Positions 50,001 to 61,732 of a stretch of DNA of 64,000 nucleotides are shown one piece after another. The stretch lies in the NCBI GenBank assembly GCA_946699065.1, contig CAMPDV010000007.1, positions 1,302,001 through 1,366,000 of the forward strand, in the 5' to 3' direction. A program made the position numbers and the translations under genes. The DNA comes from Loxodes magnus (Eukaryota > Ciliophora > Karyorelictea > Loxodida > Loxodidae). Under the pieces are notes generated by a model, which was not told the DNA's origin, did no database searches, and worked only from the letters and a program-made list of their open reading frames with translations. Each line of letters begins with the position of its first letter. Positions within the stretch are counted from its first letter, which is position 1.

Positions 50001-53000
50001 TGTCACTTAGATATTATCTAATGACATTGTTAATCTAACTTTCACTATAGAAGTTGAATAATAAGTAGGAGACTTTTGCGACTTCTTCATCAAAATTAAT
50101 CCTGCTTTTAAAATGCTAAGTGCACCTGCTATTAATACCAGCTAATTTTAAATAGCTTCTTCATGAACTAGTTCAACAGCAAGGTTCTAAGATTTTTGGA
50201 AAGGAAGCAAGTAATAGTAATTTTAAGTCTTTTTATATAATGTTTTAGCTCCCTATGATACTAAATACATTGGCAAAAATTAGATAGTTTAAGAAATCAT
50301 TATATATGGGGATTGAAACGATTAATCTTTGGTTTACTATTGTGATCTTACAATCAAAAAACGTTGCGAATATATTGACTATAAGGAAGCTCAAATAGAG
50401 TTGATTTTTAACCTGGATTAATAAGCCAAAATTCTATAGCTTTCTTCCTTTCCTAGTAGTTACATGCCATCAGATTCTCAAGCAAACTATTTTTATTCAG
50501 ATTTTTCTATTAAGTTTGAAACTAAAACCTATTTGCCTGAGCATAGCATAATTAACATAAGAATTCCTTATGAAATTACTCCAACATTTGAAAGAAGACT
50601 CTGCTATAGTGATTTTGTGTTCGCTTCTTGTTAACTTTCTTATAAAACTCTTTAATTAGAGAATTATTATGGTCTTTATTAAGGAGTTTGAAATGTAGAA
50701 GTTCTGCAATTTATTTAAAATCCAAGCAAAACTTAAGTTCTTGAGGAATTCTTTGACGTTTCTACCGCTTTGAAATAAGGAATAGATCTAGATAAGCCTA
50801 ATACAGGAAAGATAGAGAACAGTACAGCTCCTTAGATATAGCACTTTAATTCTCCTATTTTTTAGTAGAATGCACGTATTGTATTCTAACCCAAAAATGT
50901 TGGAGAATTTTCAAATTGGTAATTTATATTTTCTTTCTCAACGCAGGGAAGTTACCAACTTGTTTCTGGTTAGTAGTTCTATTTAATATTTTAACCTTTA
51001 GTTTGGAATTATTTCATTAGCCAAAATTTCTAATTCTATCCAAAAGAGAGGAATGAATTTGATGAAATGAAGTTATATATATAATGCTAGATTTCTTATT
51101 ATGGTACCTCTCACAAAAGTTTATGTCATACAACCAAGTATAGGATAATTGTAACTCTTGACTCTACCTTTAATATGGATAAGAACAATGAAATTACTAT
51201 CTAATTAAGCAGTGTTATCACTCCTGAAGTGCGTTAAGAAAACTATTTCTTTATCCTTATTATGGATAAAGACATAAAATCATAGGTTAACTATTACTGA
51301 AAAATTGATGGGATAAGTACTTTCCCTAGTTTACTTCCTAATATAGATTTCATTTACATTCACCTATTAAATCATTATATTAATGACTAATCACATTACG
51401 AGCTGGGATTCAGATTCTCCGAAGTATGTAGAAATATCTCTTTTAACTAATATTCAAGCATTAACTTACTGCTTCCTTAATAGTATAAATTCCAAGAGGA
51501 AAAGTATTCTACAAGCTGTGAATTTATTAAAATAAGAACAGGAGAAAATTTGCATGCAATAGGATTGAATAAAATATTATCAGAGTCAAATACTAGATGC
51601 GAAATTAATTACAACCTAATGAGTTCTGGAAATATACTTACTATGAGTTAATAGAACTGAAATTTTAATTTACAAGAGAATGACATTTTATTTTCAGATT
51701 ATTGAATAAATATTGAACTATTAAAAAATCCTTAAAGAGCCTATTTCAGAAGTGAGACATCTTTAGATAATGAACCAGACTAAACGCTTTTAAAATCGAA
51801 AGATGATCTTTGGGTGATTTATGATTAATATACCTATAAATTTGAAGTAATGCTATATGATTTAAATACTGAACATACTCCTCAGGAAAGCTTGGAATAA
51901 TTTTCAGGGAGATCATATTCAATTCTCCACAATGTTTATACGGGCTTTACGATAAACAAAAAGCAAATGTTTATAATAAAAGATCTAAAGTAAAAGAATT
52001 CTCTAGTAAATGTGATGTACATCACTGCAGGACTACAATCACAAAGTTACTATGTAACTACCAGGTCTAAAACAAGTCCATAGATTGATTTTCCTTTTAT
52101 AGAAATAAGTACATAAAGTAGTAACGTTGATTTTAAAACTGAGTAGAACGTTATTAATAACAAAATTTAATACCTGTAATGATATTTGGAGTTTAGAGTT
52201 TCAGCTAATGCAAAATCTGAAAAATAAATAATTTATATAGAGTGAAATTAATATCTACCAATTGAAGTTGAATCAGTCTATTAAAGAATTCCAAAAATAC
52301 AAGTTGTTATTTATGATAGTTAAGCAGGTAATAAAGCTGAAGTATCTGTTTACTAATAGCAATCATAAGACCCTAAACCATATAACTTAAATATTTAAGG
52401 AAAGTGGTATCAAAACTTTTACATATTAAGAAGTAAAACCAGTCTTCCTATTTTTGTTTGTCTAAGTCAATCACCTGCTAACTAACTAATAGTTAATATT
52501 TAACCAGCTTAAGTTAATCGAAAAACTTTATATATAAACTTAACTAAAACATCATTGGAGTTTACTAAATGGTAGTAATGCCAATCTTTTCAGGTTATTC
52601 TTGATGAAAGATGAGATGCCAGCCAGGATAATTTTAACATTAAGTTTAACTTAACTGGAGAAGACGCATAGAGCTATTATTTTGATTAAAGTAAAAATAG
52701 TACTCATTCTATCAGATTTTAGGTATTGAAGGAAAGTCATTTTCAAGATTCTTGACTAAAGAGATTGGATTCAACTTCTTATGATTTACACTCCACTAAC
52801 TTCTATAACAATATTTACGCATGAACAAATTAACCAGGCACTATTACCTGAATAGTTAAGTATATGTGAACACCAATTTCGTATTACAACTGTACGGAGT
52901 TCTTAAAGCAATATTAGAATATAACACGTAATGTTAGTAATGAGAACCTTATTTAAGAAAAAGATACAATTTCTTCTCTAAGCATTCTTAGTGATTATGA

Positions 53001-54129
53001 ACTGTTGTAACTAAACATTTACAAAAAGCATCTACTTCTTCGACTTGCAGGATAAGCATATACATATGCGACAGAAACTTTAATAGATATTTACTAAGGT
53101 CTTTTAGCTTCTACTTAGTATAACTTTACTGCTTGCTTTACAAATCTAAGAAATTAAACAGAAAACAAGGTTCATAATGTGTAGTTTCAAACTTAATATA
53201 TAGATACACTGGGAGTTTTAGGATATTCCTTCAAGTCAAATTTAGCATTAGAATACGAAGCAGATGTTTAATATATAGTAAACTTTACATCCAGCATTTT
53301 TGAATTTGATATAAATAGAATCGTTTTGAGTAACTGAACTTGATGAAGTCTTAATTTCACTGACTATATATAATATAACATAAGCCTTTATTTCCTTCCC
53401 GATCTTACTGGTTATTTTTAATCTCCTCCTAGAGACTCCATAAAAGACCACTTAAAGCCTTAATGCTAGAAATGCTATTTGAAGCTATTGTGATAATTTG
53501 TAGAACTCTATAATGCAAGCGACTTCTATTATGAAATAAATCAAACTCTACTTGCTTAAGTTAGAAAAGCTCCTAAATTTGACTATAATAAAACCATAAA
53601 CAGCAATAACATAACTTTGTCTTTAAAATGATCAGAATAGTAAGATTGAGGCCATGTTTTTAGTACTATCGAATTACTGGATAATACTCAGAATCACACA
53701 TCAGGGTTATATAGACTTGATAATCCATAATTAATAAATCTAATTTTTTAAATTACTAAGAATTCAACCAATCCAGTTTTGTAAGGGTAAGGATATTAAC
53801 TCCCATACCATCCTATTTAAAATTATCGAATATAACTTAACTACACTGGCTTATAAGGAGTTACCTCTTACTTAGTATGCATAACTCTCATAAAAGGGTA
53901 CGCTCCTTTACTAGGGCAAATCTTAATCTAAAGCCAAGAATGGGGATTTAGTCTTTCAAAGTAATATTGGATTAATGACTGGGTAAAATGCGAGAACATT
54001 ACTACTCTGCAAGAAGATATAAATAGCTTAAATGAGGAAGAAGAATAAGAGGAGGATGAGCAAAGTAATAATAATGAAGGAGTTATACTTAAGTGGTCTC
54101 TAATGCTTATAATTACATTTTTTATTTGA
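47011..54129 (+). CDS. Giant secreted or cell-surface protein, about 2372 residues
   Basis: One uninterrupted frame of 7.1 kb from ATG 47011. The start codes for a signal-like segment (LLKYFWFLLQAQIVLNLSYS), followed by a very large extracellular region rich in Cys, Tyr, Phe and N-glycosylation sites (NVT, NIT, NLT, NCT and others). An acidic stretch (NEEEEQEEDEQSNNNEG) precedes one C-terminal hydrophobic segment (ILKWSLMLIITFFI). Dozens of Trp are UGA, often in Trp-dense places such as LPKWWNWNQ and DIWPGWTN. The end is uncertain. UGA 54127-54129 falls inside or just after the membrane segment; if it is Trp, the span continues FFNFTIYTYT and a UAA at 54172-54174 would end it. No domain family was recognised; repeated beta-rich segments are possible. 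Size and topology suit a surface-coat or adhesion protein. Confidence 0.82.
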
Positions 54130-55301
54130 TTCTTTAATTTCACTATCTACACTTATACTAGTTATCATGATTAATATCTTGGAGCTTGTTTAAATACAAA
54201 TATTTACTATTAATGCTTATTATTACAAAGTTAACAAGCATCCTTTTAAATTAAACTTAGTAATATCCTTGAAATTATACTCTTTGATGAAATATCTAGC
54301 AGTGCTATTTTAAGCCAAAAGACTTTATATTATAAAGATATCTTTAATATCTGCTTAAGTTTAAGCTTCTACATGTGTATAATTATTAATTAAAGTGACT
54401 ATATTCTCTTTTTTAAGTAAATCGTTTAAATTTAAATTAAATCCTTGCAAGAAGACAATTAAGTTCCTTTAATCCCTATTATTTATACAACTTACTTAAT
54501 ATAACCAATTTAAGCTCTCAAGCTAATAAAAAGTAAACGATTTAGATTAATATGTCAAACTTCTTTAAATTAAAAGGATTCATAAAGGAAATTAGTAATA
54601 GTAAATTAATAAAGGGGTTAGGAATATTCTCTTTAGTACATAGCCTAAGATGATTAAGCAAAATATTAAATTAAGTATGATAATGGTCATGGTTTGCTAA
54701 ATAACTTTATTAACATATTATTTTAACTCCTATTATCTAGTAGGATTATTATTTACTCAATTTGCTATTAACTTTTTAATAATTTTGTCACTTTTAGAAA
54801 TAAATAAAAAATTAAGTTTCTTTAGTTAGCAAAACTGAAATGCCATAGGACTTGTTATATTAAATAAGTTTGACTAAAGCTATAAATCTCTTTTGCCTAC
54901 ATGAGAAAATTAGTGAAAATAAGTGGGTTAATTAGTTTTCTTAGCATCGAATATTAGACTCTTAATAAGCGATATGTATATACTGATTATAAATTAACTT
55001 TATAAACATATATCTTACTACATTTCAATTTATTAAATACAAAATTGAGTCTTGCTTAATATTTCATTGCTTAAAGTTTTTAAGCTCAATTTAGACAATA
55101 AAATATTCTAAAGGGTAATTAAAAATAAATAGTAAAGTGAGGTAAAAATAAATTAGAGAAGTATATATAAAGGCTGCAATGAAATAATTAAAGTTGCTTA
55201 TTCATACCTAATAAAGAAATAGTTCGCTACTTACTTGTCTTACATGACATTTACTTATTTCTAATAAAACTTTAACTTTAATTAAACTCCAAGCTTTTTT
55301 G
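54130..55301. other. AT-rich spacer
   Basis: About 1.2 kb. The first 45 bases may be the last codons of the giant gene; the rest shows nothing recognisable. Confidence 0.45.
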
Positions 55302-56792
55302 ATGGTTATACTTATTTAAAAAACCATTCTCTTAAATAAAAAATTACTTGAAATGTTTTCGTCTAAGGAAGAAAAACTGAATCTGGAAAGTTCTATTAAC
55401 AAAATGTTGATTAGATAAGTAAACTTGAATAAATTGAAATAGAAACAGTTAGGTTAAAATAAATAATTGCTAGGAAAGTCAGTTGCGAAAGCCTTATAAT
55501 GGTATAAAATTACAAAGTATGGAAAGCAGACAAATAAATCATACTCTAATCTTAGGAAATGAATCAAAGCACCCGAAAAAAATCTGTAAAATTTAGATTT
55601 AGAAGAGATGAGGTAGCAATATAATACAGAAAACTCCTAATATTTCGATTCTTCTTTGCATTAAACTTCGGTTATAACTAATAGTTCAACATACAAATCT
55701 TCTTCAGTTTAATATAAATATCCATTTCACTACCTTTAGAAGTATACTCCTTGAACTACAGAGGTATAGAATCTGGAAAGTGAGACTAATTATTAAGAAG
55801 AAAATGAAAATATATTTTTAGAAATATTTTAAGAAGAGCTATAAGAAGAAATTACTAATTTAAAGAAGTAAAGCAATCCTAAACAGCAAGACGAAGAAAA
55901 ATAAAATTAAGAACAAAATTTCTAGAAATTCCTAAGTTTTAAAAATTTGGAAAAAGTATCTCCATTTGCTAAAAAGCTTTTTAAGAGCTAGTTCTTAATA
56001 GAAACTTAATATATGCAAAGCAGAAGACAAAACCTTAATATTATTAAATTGAATGAATTTAATTATATAAAAAATATAAAAAGCTTATGAACTTAAAAGT
56101 TTTTGAGATTAGCTAAGGAAAAACATTAAAAACAGCAAGCACAAAAGAAAATGATGGAAGAATTTTCTAAATATGATTCTTTTTTAAAAGCTAGATGGTA
56201 TAAACTAAACCGATAAAAATAAAAAACTATTCCAAGTATTTCTTTTTAATTGGAAACGGAGTAGGATTATTTGTAATTTAAGGAGGATTTTAAAGATAAT
56301 AGAGAAACTAAAACACCTTAAGTCTTGGAAGACTTGTAATCTCATAGCTCTTTCTCAAATGTAGTTTTAAGTGAAGAATAAAAATAAATTAAAAAATAAA
56401 TAAGGAATTAAGATATGAAGAAAATAATCAATGCTCTTAAATAAGATGCCGCTTAATTAAAGCTACCAAAGTTCAAAAAAAAACCAAATTTTAATTTCTA
56501 AATAAAAGAGGTGTATAGTAAGACACCTAAAATTACGAAATCCAATGAAACTACTGCTGCAAATCAAAGTTTTTCAAAAACTAAAAGAACATAACTTGTA
56601 ATTGGATAACCTGAGTAATAAAATGATTACTAACTTCCTAAATTAAACTAAAAAAGCTTGTAAAAATAATCTCCAAAGAATATCTTTAAAATTAGTGACA
56701 TAAAAAAACAATAATTAGACTAGATAGTAAGTAAGACTATTAGAGGAAAAAGAATAATTAAAAGTAGAAAGCAGAACTCCTTTTATATGTGA
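55302..56792 (+). CDS. Unknown basic, Gln/Lys-rich protein
   Basis: 496 residues from ATG 55302 to TGA 56790-56792. It is hydrophilic and without membrane spans: a basic N terminus, an acidic coiled-coil-like section near residues 155-200 (ENIFLEIFQEELQEEITNLK), and further charged helices (LRLAKEKHQKQQAQKKMMEE). The tail is Lys/Ser/Pro-rich and ends with SRKQNSFYM. Position-specific Trp as UGA (RKWIKAP, TPWTTEV, SLWTQKF) and ordered charge blocks support coding. No domain recognised; a cytoskeletal or ciliary structural protein is a guess from composition only. Confidence 0.65.
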
Positions 56793-57962
56793 ATTAACTT
56801 GACTATAAAAATGAAACTAAATTTTTAAGAATTAAAAATTAATTGCAAACTGTTGTTGATCGTATTTTTATAAATATTTTATAAGTATCAATTTAATAAT
56901 AATTAAGAGTCTAGACTTTATATATTTATATGACATTTATATAATAGTTTTAATTCTTATTTGTTAATTTTCATCTTTCGTAAATAAATTTTTCCTAATA
57001 AATATTTGGTAAAGTAAACTATTAATATTTAAGAAAATAAATCATTATTATTACGAATAATGAAATATATAATAAGTCATTTATTATACGTTTTATTTAA
57101 TTATCTTTATAATCCGTTTCTTTAATGGTTATCTTATGTTTATTGCAAATAATTTCAATTTTAACTTGTTTGATTTTTAATATATAAGGGAAATTATTAC
57201 ACTTTTATTAGCTGAATGCTTTTATTCTAGATTTGCTAAAGCCATATCATATTAATTTTTGCTTAATTCTTTTATCATTTTTCTAAATTAAAGCTTTTAA
57301 TTTCTCATTAAACGAGTTGGCTTTAGCAATTTACATTTGGATCAACATGAAATAAATAAATTTAAGTTTTAATATTTATCCTTAGAACATAAAAATGACT
57401 GTCTTTTTATATTTTTTAATAATTTCAAAATCTAACTGCTATCTGATTTTTTATATTGTAGCTTTGGCTATTAATTAAATTGAAAACCATTAAAGCCTTT
57501 AATCTATAAATTTCATAAAAATGTTAAATTAATAAAATCCTTTATTTTGCTTTGATTATTGCTTAAAGGCTTTTACTATTATATTAGATTTTATTAGCAT
57601 AAAGAAGTCACTATTGAACTACTTTTAGTTTGCTTTGTGTTATCACAACTAAATCAAAATGTTATGTTTAAAAAGATAGTAAAATTAGAGATTTGCTTAA
57701 TTGTTTATATTATACCCTTTAATTATTTTCTGTTATATAAACGCTAATAATACTAAATATATTCATTTTTATTGCTTGATACTTAATAGCTATAGTTAAT
57801 TTAGAATTTAAATTTGATTTTTTAGTACTATTTGAATTAAATTAAAACAAATCTTAATATTTAACTAAGAACTTAGGAATTAAGGTTATAAGGTTATTTT
57901 TATTAGTAGAATAGAGTAAATTTGCTATTAATAATAAGCATATCATTTTAATTTTATTAATC
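56793..57962. other. AT-rich convergent spacer
   Basis: About 1.2 kb between convergent genes; very AT-rich, nothing recognised. If UAA does not stop the gene at its right, that reading would extend here to a UGA near 57660. Confidence 0.45.
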
Positions 57963-59411
57963 TTAAAATTGTTTACCATGTTATTCGAAATTAACCGAGC
58001 TTTCGTATATTTTAGTGTTACTTCTTCTAGGCATTTTAGGCTTTGTGAAGTGTTTTAGCGTTCCTTCCTGTGTTGTATTTTCTAAAATTTATTCTTTTTT
58101 TCCACTTTTATTGAGACTTTCTTCTACCATCTTTTTAATCTAGGAAAAATTCTATCTTGGACTTTCTTAGTATTAAATTTATCCATCTTTTACTTCCCAT
58201 TCTTAAAATTTTTATTCTTTCAACTTACTTAAGTCTTGACCGTGAAGTCCGATAGTTGTTGATCTAAAAAACTAATATTTATTTTAAGTCTAATTACTGC
58301 TACTCTCTATATGAGAAACTGTTTTTTATATTTAGAAAGTAGCGTTTTTTTCATAAGTAGGACTTCTTCTGCGTTACATGCTAGTCTCTACATTTACATC
58401 TAAAAAGAGTTCACTTTATTCTTTTTCATTTTCTTAAACAAATTTAAAAGGAGACATTTTTTACTCTATCTAAATTTCCTATTAACCTATACTCTCTTAT
58501 TATTGGTTTTGTTCTTCATTTTTAGATTCTTCATCTTATTCGCTAAAACTACTACTTTCTACTTCTTCATTTTACTATTCATTATGTTATTCTTCTAATT
58601 ATTCTATATTAATCTAGTATTAAAGAGATAATTTTTCTTCTTTATTTTCTTGTGATAATTCACTTTCGAAAATTTGTACTTTTCTTTCATTTGGCTATTC
58701 ATTTTATATCACTTAAATTTATTCTTCTTTAAGATCCTTGACTTCTTAAGCTTCTTGATTATTTTATACTTCTTATATTCCTTTAATTTCTTAGACTTAC
58801 TAAATATCTAGTAGTTAATTTTCTTATTTGGCTACTTCTTTATTATTTAAATCTGGTTCTTTTATACTAGCTAACTCTTAATTATCTTTTTACTCATTTT
58901 TATCTAAAATTTCATTATTTTACACCTCTTTTTGTTCTTATTATAGTTCTTTTGTTGCATTTAAATCAGCTAATTCTTGTTGCTAGTTTTTTTGCATTTT
59001 CTCATTTTAATCATCAAAAAATTCAATTTCTTCTAACACTTAGTCAATAACTTCCTATTTCTGTTTATTGCTATTCTCATTTTTATAAACATCATCCATT
59101 TCAAAAATTTTGTAATGCTCGGGAATTTTCTTTTATCTTATCTAATCATCTCTTGTTGTTAATAATTTTTATTTTGATGGATCTTCTTTTTGATGCTGAT
59201 TTTATGAATCAAAATCTTAAGACTTGCTACTTTATTTACGTTAATTTTCTTTTTTAAAGTTCTTCTGTCCACCTGTATCTTAAGCTACTGAATTATACTC
59301 ATCTTCTTCATTAGAATTTTGCTGTTTTTATAGTTTCTTGTAAGCATTCTAGCTTTCATTTCCTTTCATTTAAAAATGATCTTAATCCTACTTCTTACAG
59401 CAATTCCCCAT
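57963..59411 (-). CDS. Acidic Glu/Gln-rich protein with N-terminal lipidation motif
   Basis: The frame starts at ATG 59409-59411 with MGNCCKK, a classic N-myristoylation (Gly2) plus palmitoylation (Cys4-Cys5) signal, so a membrane-bound peripheral protein is expected. The body is one long low-complexity Glu/Gln/Asn coiled-coil-like region, with a Ser/Arg/Pro-containing C-terminal part (QRRRSPTYEKNATFQ; STTIGLHGQDLSKLKEQ; KPKMPRRSNTKIYESS). More than 60 Gln are UAA/UAG. There is no in-frame UGA until about 57660; coding-like composition ends near the UAA at 57963-57965, taken here as the stop (482 residues), but neighbouring UAA codons are equally possible. No family recognised. Confidence 0.7.
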
Positions 59412-61732
59412 TTTTCGAAGAGAGCTAATTTAATTAATTATAAATAAATTTATTGTACATTAGCCAACTAATTTAAATAAAGGCTTATTTTAATCTCTAT
59501 CAAATATCCTATTTAGTTTTCCTTTAAATTACTAAATACTAGTAATTTACTTTATTCAGCATAAGAACTATAGTCTAATATACTCTTAGGTTCTGAACTT
59601 GCTTCTTTTATTCTATACTCTAAGCTTTATTCCTAACTTGTGAGGATAAATTCTATTTGTATTTAAATAAGAATCTAATTATTGGTAATTTAAGTAGTCT
59701 AAAGTAGGTTAGTATAAACCATAAAGAAATTCAATTTTTGTATAAAAAGCTTGAATATAATGCTAGCTTATTAAAATACGATTATTATACTCTTTTATTT
59801 AATTGTTAATATAGCTTAGCATCAATTAGCTTATATAATTAACTAACTACTGAAAATGGAGGCTTAGAAAATGTATTATAGAGTGTAGGAATAAAATTAT
59901 TTAAAGTTATTATAAATTTAGTATTTTTCCAACTATAATTAAGTCGTTTAGTTATTCCCAAATATAAAGAGAATATTTATAAATAAAGGGTATTAGAAGC
60001 ATATTAATATATTTAAGACTTATATCCTTTATAGTTTAGATAAGAAAGAAAATTATTAAATTAGTCTCCTTTTTATTTAAATAGGTGCTTATTAATTAGC
60101 TGCACATTTAATTTATTCAGTCTCTTTAAAGATTTATTTCTTATCTTACAGATTTAAATCTAGGTTATATATCTTTATATGCTAGGTAAATATGTTATTC
60201 TTTTTACATAGAATGTAATTAAAGAGAAGTAGAAAAGAAAAATTAGATTATAGGAAATAGAATAAGCAAAATAAAATAAATAAGCTTAGGCTATTTATAT
60301 TAAAGATTTCATTTCTTTTTAGGTATATTTATAAAAATGTTCTATACTCTTTCTTTTAAAGAAATAATCTTTTAATTTTATTGTTTAATAAATCTAAATT
60401 AAGTGCTTATAAAATTATTTGCTCTAGTATAGCTTTGCTTGTATATTAAGTTAATTGATATAAGATAATTAGAATTTCTTAGTGGTTTATACAATATCAC
60501 TTAATTTAAAGATACTAATTTCTTAGTAAATTCCAAACTTTAATTATTTTAAAGTTTACTTTTAGTTAATCAGACTTTGATTATTTGAGTATACTGATAC
60601 TTTTATATAGACAAACTAACAAAACTAACTATCCCTTTATTCCTCTTCTTGATATTATTAAAGTAACTATCTATTAAACTTTTGAGTAGTTTTAAATGTG
60701 CAGGAATGCAGAGCAAATTCAAATTAGAAACTTAGACTTTAAATTTTAAAAATAATGCTTAGAATGAGTAATTTTTTCTTATATAACGAGCATTTCTATC
60801 TTATATAATGCTAAATTAGCTACATTAAGTACATATTATCTCAATTTTTCAATGATTGCTTCATAAATAGTTAAAACCTAATCAATCAGTTTTGAACCCA
60901 TAAAATATGAAAGAAAATGATAAATAGACTTAATGAAAGCTAAATGAAGATAAATAATAAAGTTCATAGTTAATCCCATTAAATCTATATAAATTACTTG
61001 TCCATACACTATTATTACCTTATAGATAAGCTAGTTAATTTCATTTATTGTACACCTTATTATTTAAGCCTTTGTACTTTTATTAAAGTAAACTCAAAAT
61101 AAATATAAATTTAAACTAATTTCAAGATAATAAACTAGGCTATAATGATTAAGCATTTTAATAGTGTTTGCTAAACTAAATAAAAAGTGACGTTAGATAT
61201 GAAAAATGTTTAGAATAATAGGATTAAAAAAGGCCAAAACATTATAAGAAAAGATAATTTAAATGAAGCAACTTAATAGTTTAAAATACTATGATATGTT
61301 TATATTTATATATTTATTCCTATTTATGCATTCCTTAATTCCATTAATTAGTCTTACTTCCTCCATTCCAATTTGCTTAGCTAACTTAATTTTTAAACTA
61401 ATAAGTTTAAAGAATAAAGTATAGCAAATATTCTTTAACAATTATCTGAAAGGAAATAATAAGTTTAGTTATTTTAGATAAAAGCTTACTTATTTGATAT
61501 AAATACTTATTTTCTTAATTTTACTGAAATGAAGCGAATAGTTACTATAGATAAGATTAATTTTAAATAACCTGTTATTATTCTTCTATTAAATAGCTTC
61601 ATTATCTTTAAACTGTTTTAATAAGAATATTGGCAAAACTGGATGCTAAGTGCTGGATTATATGCTATTAATGCAAAGATTTAATGATAAAGGGTTTTTA
61701 TACTTAATAAGTTTCTTAATTCTATATCTAAA
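59412..61732. other. Long AT-rich divergent spacer
   Basis: About 2.3 kb between two divergent starts. Only AT-rich sequence with scattered UGA-free stretches; no gene or RNA recognised. Confidence 0.5.
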
